From Parvibaculum sp041688015 (GTDB lineage: Bacteria > Pseudomonadota > Alphaproteobacteria > Parvibaculales > Parvibaculaceae): a stretch of 64,000 bases of DNA. Below are positions 24,831 through 33,308 of the stretch, piece by piece (the stretch's first letter is position 1; each line of letters begins with the position of its first letter). The notes beneath the pieces were generated by a model. That model ran no database searches. It had not been told where the DNA came from and saw only the letters and a program-made list of their open reading frames with translations. The position numbers were made by a program, and so were the translations under genes. The stretch spans positions 103,012 through 167,011 of the forward strand of contig JBDNIY010000002.1 in the NCBI GenBank assembly GCA_041688015.1, given 5' to 3'.

Positions 24831-26453
24831 ATGGAGCGTCATGAAGCAATCGTCATCGGAGGGGGCCTGAATGGCCTCACGGCTGCGGCGTATCTAGCGC
24901 GCGCAGGCGTTGACGTATTGCTTGTCGAACGCAATGAAGTGCTGGGCAGCGCGGCGGCTGGTTATGAGATCGAACCCGGCTTCCACATGTCGCGTTTCGC
25001 CCTTGGCACGATGACGTTGCCCGCGCGCACCGTTTTCGATCTTGAACTTCGCAAATTTGGTTTAAATGTCGTGCAGCTCGATGGCGGCGTGAGCTTAATG
25101 CCCGATGGGCGCTATCATGCCAGCTATCGCGACGGCTTGATGTATCGCCGTGAGCTGGCGCGTCATTCTGCCAAGGATGCCGACGCATGGACGCGCTTTC
25201 GCCGCGACATGCTGCGCGCCAATCTTAGCCTTGCGCGCGCGCTGAGCGAGCCAATGAAAAACCCCTCGCGCCGGTCGTTCTCCGCTCTTCGCAATTTGCT
25301 GGGCAGCGCTGACCGGCTGGCGGCCATGCCGTCCGATGATATGCAAGACGTGCTGAAAATATGGACGCAGCCCTGCGCTGATTTTCTCGACAGCTATTTC
25401 ATCTCCGATGTCCTCAAAGCGCATCTGGCCGCCAAGGCATTAGGAGGCACGACATTGGGTCCCTACGCGCCGACCAGCGCGCGCTTTCTGATGAACATGT
25501 TCAAGGCTGAAAGCGAGGGCGCAAACGGTGGTGCGCCCGCGACCGTGCTGGCCATAGGCGGCAGCCAAGCCGTTGCCAACGCGCTGGCCGCTTCCATCGA
25601 AGCCAACGGCGGGCATGTGCGTACCGAAGCAGAAGTTACCGATGTCATTTTGCGTGACGGCAAAGCGCGTGGTGTGGCGCTGGCCAATGGTGAGGAAATT
25701 CATGCCAAAGCCGTGCTGTCTGATCTGGATTTGAAGCGCACGTTTTTAGCACTCTTTCCGTGGAAGGATTTGCCCAAAGGCTTTGTCGAGCGTGTCGGAT
25801 GCTTCCGCATGCGTGGCGTCACCGCCAAGATCAATATAGCACTCGATGCCCTGCCGCAGTTTTCGGCGCTACCCGATGATTGTCCGGCACTGGCGGGTGG
25901 CGTGCGTGCCGTCCTGCCCATGGCAGACCTTGATCAAGCCTTTGACGATTGGCGCAACAACATGCCGCCACGCGAACCTCTGGTTGAAACTCTGATCCCC
26001 TCCATGGTGGATCGCACGCTCGCGCCGCATGGCAAGCACGTGATGTCGGTGGCGGTGCACTATGTTCCAGAAACGCTGCATGACGGCGCGTGGACGCAGG
26101 CCCGCAAGGATGATCTGGCCGATTTGGCTGTCTCTACTTTGGCGGCGCATAGCGTTGGATTGAAAGACCGGATCATCGCGCTTGAAGTGCTCGTGCCACC
26201 CGACATCGAAAATGAAGTCGGTCTGACGGCAGGTGACTTTGAGCAAGGCGAAATGGCGCTTGATCAAATGTTTTTCAATCGGCCCATGCCCGGCCTTGCG
26301 GGCTATGAAACACCTATCGACAACTTCTACCTGTGTTCAGGCAGCGCTCATCCTGGCGCGTTGGAGACAGGTGGCGCAGGCGCGGGCGCCGCGCGGCGCG
26401 TTGTCTCGGCGCTCGGCAAGTCGGCTGCTGCCAAAAGGGGGCTGACCCCATGA
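24831..26453 (+). CDS. Phytoene-desaturase-like FAD oxidoreductase, first of pair
   Basis: 540 residues. The N-terminal Rossmann motif IVIGGGLNGLTAAAYLARAG and acidic end of strand 2 (LLVERNEVLGS) bind FAD. The C-terminal block ends with PIDNFYLCSGSAHPGALETGGAG, typical of the phytoene desaturase/PYROXD2 branch of amine oxidase-like flavoproteins. No membrane segment. It opens a three-gene unit with 4-bp overlaps. No carotenoid genes are nearby, so a carotenoid substrate is not supported; the actual substrate is unknown. Confidence 0.88.
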   Translation: MERHEAIVIGGGLNGLTAAAYLARAGVDVLLVERNEVLGSAAAGYEIEPGFHMSRFALGTMTLPARTVFDLELRKFGLNVVQLDGGVSLMPDGRYHASYRDGLMYRRELARHSAKDADAWTRFRRDMLRANLSLARALSEPMKNPSRRSFSALRNLLGSADRLAAMPSDDMQDVLKIWTQPCADFLDSYFISDVLKAHLAAKALGGTTLGPYAPTSARFLMNMFKAESEGANGGAPATVLAIGGSQAVANALAASIEANGGHVRTEAEVTDVILRDGKARGVALANGEEIHAKAVLSDLDLKRTFLALFPWKDLPKGFVERVGCFRMRGVTAKINIALDALPQFSALPDDCPALAGGVRAVLPMADLDQAFDDWRNNMPPREPLVETLIPSMVDRTLAPHGKHVMSVAVHYVPETLHDGAWTQARKDDLADLAVSTLAAHSVGLKDRIIALEVLVPPDIENEVGLTAGDFEQGEMALDQMFFNRPMPGLAGYETPIDNFYLCSGSAHPGALETGGAGAGAARRVVSALGKSAAAKRGLTP

Positions 26454-28027
26454 CCCAGCCCGATCACATTTATGATGTAATCGTCGTCGGCGCGGGCCAC
26501 AACGGCTTGATCGCGGCGGCCTATCTCGGCAAAGCCGGGCGGCGCGTCCTGCTGCTGGAGGCATCGACGCACCTTGGCGGGGCGCTGACCACCGCCGAAG
26601 TCTCGCCAGACTATCGCGCCTCGACGGCCGCCCATTTGTTGGAAGCCTTGCCGCGCCGTATTGAGAAGGATTTGAAACTGGCGCGCCATGGTTTGCGCTA
26701 TGCGGTGCGCCGTGTACAGACCATCGCGCTTGATCACGATCTCAATCACATTATGCTTTCGACGCGCCGCGCCGACATCGATATTTTGCGTCGCCACAGT
26801 GCGGCCGATGCCGAGGCTTATGCTGCCTATGCCGCGCGCATGAAAGCCTATGCGGCGCTGCTTGGCCCCATGCTCCACGGCCAACTTCCGTCCGATGATG
26901 CGCAATCCGTTGCCCGTCGCTTGCGCCGCCTCGTCTGGCGTGGCGAGCGCATGGGGCCAGAGCGCCTTGAAGCGTTGATGCGCCAGTTGCCGGGCAGCAT
27001 CGGAGACTGGCTCGATAACACGTTCGAGACACCGCTTCTGAAGGGCGCGCTGGCGCTAGACGCTATGCTGGGCAATGCCGTTGGCCCCTATGAAGCAGGG
27101 ACAGCGCTCACCTCAATCGGACGCCAGAGCTTGCGTGGATTGTCCGGTGGTCCGCATATGGTGGAAGGCGGGCTTGGCGGCTTCATCGATGCTTTGGCAG
27201 CGGCGGCTGCGAGCTTTGGCGTGGTCATCAAAGCGGCGACTGGCGTGAAAAAAATTCTTGTCGATCACGGCAAGGTCTATGGCGTCACCACGCACCACGA
27301 CGAGACCTATGAAGCGCCGATTATTTTGTCCAGCGCCCATCCGCGCGAGACGATTTTGAATCTGGTTGGTGCCAAGCACTTTGATGCCGGGCTCGTCAAA
27401 CAGGTCAACGACATTGTGGATACAGGCGTCACTGCCAAACTCAATCTGTCGCTCGATGGTTTGCCGACCATTCAGGGGCTCGCACCGCATGGATATAATG
27501 CACGCTTCCTGATCGCGCCGTCGCTGGCCGGTCTCGATGACGCTTTCACGGCCTTCAAGCATGGTAACTTCGCATCTGATATTCCGATGGAAGTCACAAT
27601 CCCCAGTGTGGCCGACGCGCCCTTGGTGCCGCACGGCCAGCATGTCATGTCCATCGTTATGCAATATGTGCCCTATAGTGCCGAAGGCGGCTGGGAGCAA
27701 CATCGTGATCGTCTCGTTGACCGAGCCATCGAAACCTTTTCGCAATATGCGCCAGATTTGCGCACGCGCATTGTGGCGGGCGAGTTGATGTTGCCACCCG
27801 ACATCGAACGCAAATTTGGCTTGGCCAATGGTGGCTGGTATCACGGTGACATGCGCATGGACCAGATGTTTGCCTTCCGGCCCACGCCCGCGCTAGCGCG
27901 CTATGCAACGCCGGTAGAAGGCCTCTATCTTTGTGGCGCTGGCAGCCATCCGGGCGGCGGCATTTGCGGCTTGCCCGGTGAATATGCGGCGCATGCGGCT
28001 CTGATCAGGGGAGGGCGCGGCAGATGA
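26450..28027 (+). CDS. Phytoene-desaturase-like FAD oxidoreductase, second of pair
   Basis: 525 residues from the ATG overlapping the previous stop (ATGA). FAD motif VIVVGAGHNGLIAAAYLGKAG, then LLLEASTHLGGALTT; C-terminal GLYLCGAGSHPGGGICGLPGEYAA, closer to the PYROXD2 consensus than its neighbour's. The two proteins share layout over their whole length, including HGKHVMSVAVHYVPE versus HGQHVMSIVMQYVPY, so they are ancient paralogues that may form a heterodimer (inference). It overlaps the GcvT-like gene by 4 bp. Confidence 0.9.
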   Translation: MTQPDHIYDVIVVGAGHNGLIAAAYLGKAGRRVLLLEASTHLGGALTTAEVSPDYRASTAAHLLEALPRRIEKDLKLARHGLRYAVRRVQTIALDHDLNHIMLSTRRADIDILRRHSAADAEAYAAYAARMKAYAALLGPMLHGQLPSDDAQSVARRLRRLVWRGERMGPERLEALMRQLPGSIGDWLDNTFETPLLKGALALDAMLGNAVGPYEAGTALTSIGRQSLRGLSGGPHMVEGGLGGFIDALAAAAASFGVVIKAATGVKKILVDHGKVYGVTTHHDETYEAPIILSSAHPRETILNLVGAKHFDAGLVKQVNDIVDTGVTAKLNLSLDGLPTIQGLAPHGYNARFLIAPSLAGLDDAFTAFKHGNFASDIPMEVTIPSVADAPLVPHGQHVMSIVMQYVPYSAEGGWEQHRDRLVDRAIETFSQYAPDLRTRIVAGELMLPPDIERKFGLANGGWYHGDMRMDQMFAFRPTPALARYATPVEGLYLCGAGSHPGGGICGLPGEYAAHAALIRGGRGR

Positions 28028-29409
28028 ATGACGACACAGACACAACCATCTCTGACGGGCCACCTCCCTTTGACAATGAGCCGAAGGCTGCACCCTCTGA
28101 CGACACCATGATCGCCGCCATCGATGATGGGCCGACGCCGGAACCCGTGGGCCATGTCGATTTGGCAGCGATCGATGCCGTGACGCAGGCCGATCCGGCC
28201 TTGTTTGAAAACGAAAATACCAAACCGCCGTTCTCACGCCAGGTAATGACCACGCCTTTGCATTTCTACGTGGCAAGCGAAAGCCTCACCAATCTTTGGT
28301 GCCACTGGAATGGTTACACTGTGGCGCAATGTCTGACCTCGATAGAGGATGAATATGCAGCCCTGCGTCAGAGCGCGGCGCTGAGCGATATTTCTCCGCT
28401 CGTCAAATATCGCATCAGCGGCCCCGACGCCTTGCCATGGCTACGCCGGTTTGTGACCGGCAATTTAGAGACGCTATTGGTCGATGCAATCATCCCGGTG
28501 GTCTTTTGCGAAGATCGTGGCTTTGTCGTCGGTGACGGCATGTTGTTTCGCCTTGGCGACAATGAGTTTCGTTTGATTACAGAGGAAACCTATCTGGCAT
28601 GGTTGCTTGATAGTACCATCGGGTATCAGGTGCATATTGAGGACGTCTCAACGACGCTGGCCGCAATGAGCCTACAAGGTCCCTTGTCCTGCACGATCCT
28701 CGCCGAAGCTGGTTTGTCGGGCATTGAGAATTTACGGCCCTATAGCGCGCATTGGTTTGATGTGGCGGGCATGCCCGTTTATGTCAGCCGCAGCGGCAGT
28801 TCTGGCGATCTGGGCTATGAATTGTGGTTGGATCCCGATGATGCGCCATCCCTTTGGCTCAGACTGTTGGCCAAGGGTAAGCCCTTCGGCGTCAAACCCG
28901 GCGGCTTTACTCTGCGCGAAATAGCGCGTGTTGAAGCCGGTATCCCGCGTGCCGGGGTGGATTATCTCGGCGTCTTTTCAGCCATCGATCCGCAAAGCGT
29001 CCTGACGCCTTATGAACTAGGTTTCTCCGCGCTAGTCGATCTGGAGGGTGCGCATTTCACCGGGCGCGATGCCTTGCGCGCGGCTAAGGCCGGTGCGCCG
29101 CGCCATATTCTGGCGACCCTCGCTGTTGATTGGTATCAACCCTTACGGTTTACCGCGATCCGTGATGCCAGCAGCATTGTCGGTGTCGTCACCAGTTCTG
29201 TTTTTTCGCCCATGCTGGGCATCAATCTGGCGATGGCAACCTTGAACCCATCAGCTATTGTCAGTGGTACCGATCTGCATGTTGAGGCCGAAATGCGTGC
29301 CGAATTGTCCTTGCAGATTGTCAAAGTACCCGCTCGGATCATAGCCGGATCAGCCCTGTTGCTGCCCGCCCGCCATCTTGTGCCAGCCCCACTTGGCATG
29401 CGGCCCTGA
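28024..29409 (+). CDS. GcvT-like folate-binding aminomethyltransferase/demethylase
   Basis: 461 residues. Residues about 75-455 match the GcvT family: ALRQSAALSDISPLVKYRISGPDAL, the SLQGPLSC block, SGSSGDLGYELWLDPDDA, and TLREIARVEAGIPRAGVDY, which orders tetrahydrofolate. Such enzymes move a methyl or methylene group to tetrahydrofolate (GcvT, DmdA, sarcosine and dimethylglycine systems). Residues 1-65 are a low-complexity acidic extension rich in D and P, not usual in the family. Co-translation with two flavoproteins suggests an oxidative demethylation pathway (inference). Confidence 0.87.
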   Translation: MNDDTDTTISDGPPPFDNEPKAAPSDDTMIAAIDDGPTPEPVGHVDLAAIDAVTQADPALFENENTKPPFSRQVMTTPLHFYVASESLTNLWCHWNGYTVAQCLTSIEDEYAALRQSAALSDISPLVKYRISGPDALPWLRRFVTGNLETLLVDAIIPVVFCEDRGFVVGDGMLFRLGDNEFRLITEETYLAWLLDSTIGYQVHIEDVSTTLAAMSLQGPLSCTILAEAGLSGIENLRPYSAHWFDVAGMPVYVSRSGSSGDLGYELWLDPDDAPSLWLRLLAKGKPFGVKPGGFTLREIARVEAGIPRAGVDYLGVFSAIDPQSVLTPYELGFSALVDLEGAHFTGRDALRAAKAGAPRHILATLAVDWYQPLRFTAIRDASSIVGVVTSSVFSPMLGINLAMATLNPSAIVSGTDLHVEAEMRAELSLQIVKVPARIIAGSALLLPARHLVPAPLGMRP

Positions 29410-29453
29410 ATTTTCGATTATTTTCATCTCCCCGCGACGGAATGGGTAGCGAT

Positions 29454-29490
29454 GCCCGTTTGATTAGGAGAACAACGGGCAATCGTTTTT
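29454..29490 (+). terminator. Hairpin and T run after the GcvT-like gene
   Basis: GCCCGTT (29454-29460) pairs with AACGGGC (29474-29480), followed by AATCGTTTTT. The 13-nt loop is long, so efficiency is uncertain. Confidence 0.5.
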
Positions 29491-29601
29491 CCGGCCTCCC
29501 CCCCTTGGTCCGGCATGTCCTTGTTGTTCCGCCGGGGGCGCGCGACTGTCCAACGTGGTGGCGCGCTTCCGGTCTTCTTTCATCGGATATGGGAGCGCAA
29601 A

Positions 29602-30054
29602 ATGAGGAATTTCAAACCGGAAATCTGGTGCGGCATTGGCGCCATTGCGCTAGGCCTGTCGCTGCCTGCGATTGCCAATGCGGCCGACAGCGCGAATGGC
29701 CATCAGCAGATGATGGAGCGTCTGGACACTGACCATGACGGTAAGATTTCGCCTGCCGAATGGAAAGCCGCCACCGATCAGCGTTTTACCAAGACAGACA
29801 CCAATGGCGACGGCTTTGTAAGCCTTGATGAAATGACCGCTGCGCGCGAAGCCCGCAGCGCCGAAAGGCGCAAGAAGCACGGCGCAGCGATGTTTGAGCG
29901 CGCCGACACAAACCAAGACGGAAAGTTGTCCAAGGCTGAATATGAAGCGAGCGCCCAGAAGATGTATGAGCGCATGATGAACCATAAGGGCATGAGGCCC
30001 GATGGTGTGGGGCATCACGGCACAGGAGATGCCTCACCGTCCGATCAAGAGTAG
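29602..30054 (+). CDS. Secreted EF-hand calcium-binding protein
   Basis: 150 residues from ATG 29602 with GGGAG upstream. A signal peptide ends near AIANAADS. Three canonical EF-hand loops follow: DTDHDGKISPAEW, DTNGDGFVSLDEM and DTNQDGKLSKAEY, each with calcium ligands at positions 1, 3, 5 and 12. The tail is rich in H, M and G. It would sit in the periplasm and bind Ca2+. It lies 70 bp before the sigma factor start and may be a target or part of its signal path. Confidence 0.9.
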   Translation: MRNFKPEIWCGIGAIALGLSLPAIANAADSANGHQQMMERLDTDHDGKISPAEWKAATDQRFTKTDTNGDGFVSLDEMTAAREARSAERRKKHGAAMFERADTNQDGKLSKAEYEASAQKMYERMMNHKGMRPDGVGHHGTGDASPSDQE

Positions 30055-30124
30055 GCTTTTGTTGCCTTATCGCTCGAATGCCATGAGAATTGCGACACGC
30101 CCGACGGGCTTGGAGCCGGAAGAA

Positions 30125-30751
30125 ATGTCGCTTGAGCAAAGCGGCATTGTGATTGATCTTGAACTGAAGAGGGGGCGCGCTCGCTTGGACGAGGCGTCAG
30201 ACGATGCATTGGTGGTCCTTGTGGCAAATGGCGACGAGGCAGCTTGTCGGCTGCTTGTTGATCGCCATTTGACGCGCATGATTGCGTTGGCGCGCCGTAT
30301 GTTAGGCAATCAAGCTGATGCGGAGGAAGTGGCGCAGGAGGTGTTCTTGCGCGTCTGGACCCATGCCGTGCGCTGGGAGCCGGGTCGAGCGAAATTCAGC
30401 ACATGGCTTTATCGCGTGGCGACCAATCTCTGCCTTGATCGTTTGCGCCGTCGCACCACGGATGACATTGATTCCATTCCCGAACCGATGAGCGACGAGC
30501 CCGGACCGCATGTGTTGCTTGAGCAACAACAACTAGCAAACCGCGTTGAAATTGCGCTACAGGCCCTGCCGGATCGCCAACGAGTTGCCATCACACTGGC
30601 CCATTATCAAGGCCTGACAAACATAGAAGCCGCAGAAACGCTGGAGATTAGCGTTGAGGCGGTGGAATCGCTGCTAGGGCGCGCTCGGCGCGCATTGCGT
30701 GTCTCTTTAGCGACGGAAAGAGACACGCTGACACGTAGAACGGATGAATAG
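30125..30751 (+). CDS. ECF sigma factor (sigma-70 family)
   Basis: 208 residues from ATG 30125, with GGAG upstream; the frame is open from 30002 but overlaps the EF-hand gene. Region 2 (ACRLLVDRHLTRMIALARRM, then DAEEVAQEVFLRVWTH and FSTWLYRVATNLCLDRLRRR) recognises the -10 element; region 4 (LPDRQRVAITLAHYQGLTN to VEAVESLLGRARRAL) recognises -35. Two downstream genes look like its controllers. Confidence 0.95.
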   Translation: MSLEQSGIVIDLELKRGRARLDEASDDALVVLVANGDEAACRLLVDRHLTRMIALARRMLGNQADAEEVAQEVFLRVWTHAVRWEPGRAKFSTWLYRVATNLCLDRLRRRTTDDIDSIPEPMSDEPGPHVLLEQQQLANRVEIALQALPDRQRVAITLAHYQGLTNIEAAETLEISVEAVESLLGRARRALRVSLATERDTLTRRTDE

Positions 30752-30799
30752 GGGCCTGAATCCTTAAAAAGCAAGGATGAACCCTAAAAAGGCAAGGAC

Positions 30800-31333
30800 A
30801 TGGACAAGCTGATGACGCTGGATCGATTGCGCAAAATTGTGGAGGCCTATGGGGCCGCCGCGCATCGTTGGCCAGTGAGCGAACGACAAGCGGCGCTGAC
30901 ACTGGTGGCAGACAGCGCAGATGCGCGCGCCCTGGTCGATGAGGCGCTGGCGCTTGATCTGATGCTGGACGCAGCCCCTGCGGCCGCAGCTGCCTCCGAC
31001 ATGCTGGTGTCACGCATCATGGCTGCGCGCCCGCGCGCTGTGCCCTCACTGTTGCCGGTTGGCCAGTCTGTAGCGCACAGACATGGTTTGGGCTTCTGGA
31101 AATCTCTCCTACAGGATATTTGGCCCTATGGCTCGCCTGCCTTTCCGGCGGGCGCGCTGGCTGCGTCGATTGTCTTGGGTGTGAGCATCGGCCTGTCGGC
31201 ACCATCTGCTATGCCTGCGCTCGGTCTTGGTACGGCCACGACAGTGGCGAGCGACACGACACCTGAGCTGGGTGAGCAGCTTGTGGTGCTGGCACTTGCC
31301 GAGAGTAATTATCCTGAGGAATGGCAGCAATGA
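30800..31333 (+). CDS. Putative membrane anti-sigma factor
   Basis: 177 residues. A helical cytoplasmic N-terminus (LDRLRKIVEAYGAAAHRWPVSERQAAL) of a kind often found next to alphaproteobacterial ECF genes, then one membrane helix (about residues 112-132, FPAGALAASIVLGVSIGLSAP) and a short periplasmic tail. No zinc-binding HxxxCxxC motif is present, so it is not a ZAS-type anti-sigma. Its stop overlaps the next ATG. Assignment rests mainly on context. Confidence 0.6.
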   Translation: MDKLMTLDRLRKIVEAYGAAAHRWPVSERQAALTLVADSADARALVDEALALDLMLDAAPAAAAASDMLVSRIMAARPRAVPSLLPVGQSVAHRHGLGFWKSLLQDIWPYGSPAFPAGALAASIVLGVSIGLSAPSAMPALGLGTATTVASDTTPELGEQLVVLALAESNYPEEWQQ

Positions 31334-31902
31334 GCGACGTGAACATGCCCGAGCCCTCTGCCGCACCAGACAAACGCCGCCGCTGGCTTGGCCCGGCCTT
31401 TCTGGTGTCTCTGGTCATCAATCTGTTTCTGGTCGGTTTGATCGTCAGCGCCGTTGTGGCGCATCATTCGCCCAAGCACCATGGCGGTCCCTTCATGTTT
31501 GGCGGCTTGCGCGCCAACTTGTCTGATGTCAGCAAAGAAGACCGCGCCGCCATGCGCAAGGTCATGGTGGGCCAGTTCAAAAACATCCGCCCTCAATTGA
31601 CCGAGATGAATAAGGCCCGCAAGGCTCTGGCCGAAGTGATCGGGCAAACACCCTATGAGCCCGCCAAAGTGGCAGAGGCGTTTGACCGTATTGAGCGCGC
31701 ACAGGCCGCCATGGCCAGCATCACGCGTGATGCCATGATCAAGGGCTTCGGCAAAATGAGTGATGAGCAGCGCCAACGCTTGTCGAAGGTGATGGCCAAG
31801 GGTGCCGAACATCATTGGCGTCGTAAGCGTGGTGGCCACGGTGATGGTCCGCCACCACCGCCAGACGGCCCCAACAGCCCCGATGGACCTTCGGCCCCTT
31901 AA
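31330..31902 (+). CDS. Periplasmic metal-sensor-like protein (CnrX/Spy/ZraP type)
   Basis: 190 residues from the ATG overlapping the upstream stop. One membrane helix (residues about 20-42) places the remainder in the periplasm: HHSPKHHGG then a helical hairpin (DRAAMRKVMVGQFKNIRPQL to EQRQRLSKVMAKG) typical of the heavy-metal-resistance/LTXXQ fold, and a His/Gly/Pro-rich tail (HHWRRKRGGHG). Two histidine clusters suggest metal binding. With the sigma and putative anti-sigma it mimics the CnrYXH scheme of Cupriavidus. Confidence 0.78.
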   Translation: MSDVNMPEPSAAPDKRRRWLGPAFLVSLVINLFLVGLIVSAVVAHHSPKHHGGPFMFGGLRANLSDVSKEDRAAMRKVMVGQFKNIRPQLTEMNKARKALAEVIGQTPYEPAKVAEAFDRIERAQAAMASITRDAMIKGFGKMSDEQRQRLSKVMAKGAEHHWRRKRGGHGDGPPPPPDGPNSPDGPSAP

Positions 31903-31943
31903 TCGCGTAGGGTCGGCCTCTGACGACATGAGGCCGACCCGCC

Positions 31944-33290
31944 ATGACCTGGTATCACGACAGTATGTATGATGCGGGTTCGCTCGCAGGGAGCTTCTGG
32001 GAAGACGATACACCCGCGCTCGCCCCCGGCGTCGATCAAGGCCCATTGAACGGCGACGTTGAATGCGATGTTGCCGTCATTGGTGGCGGTTATACCGGCC
32101 TGTCTGCTGCTCTTCATCTTGCCCGTGATCATCATATTGATGTGCGCTTGCTCGAGGCCGGGCCATTAGCTTGGGGCGCATCGGGGCGCAATGGTGGCTT
32201 TTGCACGCTGCCACCCATGGGCTTGTCTTATCAGCAACTCATCGCACGTTACGGCATCGACGAAGCACGGCGCTTCATCGCCTCGCAAGTGGAGGCCGTC
32301 GAACTTGTCGCGGATTTGGCGCGCACCGAATCCATTGATATTGGACGACAAGGCGGCGGCACCTTGCACGTCGCCCACGCGCCGCGACGCTTTCAAGAGT
32401 TGACAGAGGAAGCCGAGTTTCTCGAACACAAATTCGGATTGTCTGTGTCCTTGCTCTCGCGCGAAGAAATGGCCGAGACGCATTATGATTCAAGTGAACA
32501 ATTCGGCGCGCTTCTCAATCGCACCGGCTTTGGCATCCAGCCTTTGTCATTTGCGCGCGGGCTTGCCGCCGCTGCTACCCACGCGGGTGCCAATCTGCAT
32601 GGCAGCTCGCAAGTGCTGCGCTGGAAAAAGAAAGGGGCTGTTCATAGCCTGGTCACGGCCTCTGGTAAGGTGCGGGCGCGCCGTGTGATTGTCGCGACCA
32701 ATGGCTTCACGCGCGCCCCCATTCGTCCTGATTTGTTCAACCGTCTTGTGCCTGTGCTGTCGAATATCATCGTCACGCGCCCGTTGAGCGAAGGCGAGCG
32801 CGCCGCGCATCATTGGCAGACAGAACTTCCATGCAGCAACACGCGACGCCTTCTCTTCTATTATCGCATGTTACCCGACCATCGTTTTTTGTTTGGCGCG
32901 CGCGGCGACTTGACGGGCAAGCCCGCAGACGGCGCAAAAATGCGTGTCCTCATGGAACAACGACTTGGCGAAATCTTCCCGCATTGGGCGGGCGTCGAGA
33001 CGACGCATTATTGGCGCGGCTTTGTCTGTATGACCTCGCGCCTGACCCCTGCCATTGGCCAAATGCCCGACGATTCAAGCATCTATTTTGCGATGGCCTA
33101 TCATGGCGATGGCGTTTCAGCAGCCCCTTGGGCGGGCCGTGCGCTGGCGCACCTCATCAGCGGGCGCATGTCTTTTGATGAAATTCCCGCACCGTTCAAG
33201 GGAATTCCACCGCGCATTCCCTTTCCCTCATTGCGGCGCTGGTATCTTCGGGCGGCTCTCGGCTATTATCGCTATCAGGATAATCAATAA
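31944..33290 (+). CDS. puuB: Gamma-glutamylputrescine oxidase-like FAD oxidoreductase (PuuB)
   Basis: 448 residues of the DAO family. It opens WYHDSMYDAGSLAGSFWED, typical of PuuB/OrdL proteins, followed by FAD motif VIGGGYTGLSAALHLA, the LLEAGPLAWGASGRNGGF block and a late YHGDGVSAAPWAGRALAHL block. It would oxidise gamma-glutamylputrescine to the aldehyde. The PuuA-like gene begins 18 bp downstream, supporting the polyamine role. Close relatives act on other gamma-glutamyl amines. Confidence 0.85.
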   Translation: MTWYHDSMYDAGSLAGSFWEDDTPALAPGVDQGPLNGDVECDVAVIGGGYTGLSAALHLARDHHIDVRLLEAGPLAWGASGRNGGFCTLPPMGLSYQQLIARYGIDEARRFIASQVEAVELVADLARTESIDIGRQGGGTLHVAHAPRRFQELTEEAEFLEHKFGLSVSLLSREEMAETHYDSSEQFGALLNRTGFGIQPLSFARGLAAAATHAGANLHGSSQVLRWKKKGAVHSLVTASGKVRARRVIVATNGFTRAPIRPDLFNRLVPVLSNIIVTRPLSEGERAAHHWQTELPCSNTRRLLFYYRMLPDHRFLFGARGDLTGKPADGAKMRVLMEQRLGEIFPHWAGVETTHYWRGFVCMTSRLTPAIGQMPDDSSIYFAMAYHGDGVSAAPWAGRALAHLISGRMSFDEIPAPFKGIPPRIPFPSLRRWYLRAALGYYRYQDNQ

Positions 33291-33308
33291 GCAGTTTTGG
33301 ATATAGAA

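Noticed and set aside
24831..28027. Carotenoid biosynthesis cluster
   Set aside because: The flavoproteins resemble phytoene desaturase, but no phytoene synthase, cyclase or related gene is near, and the partner is GcvT-like.
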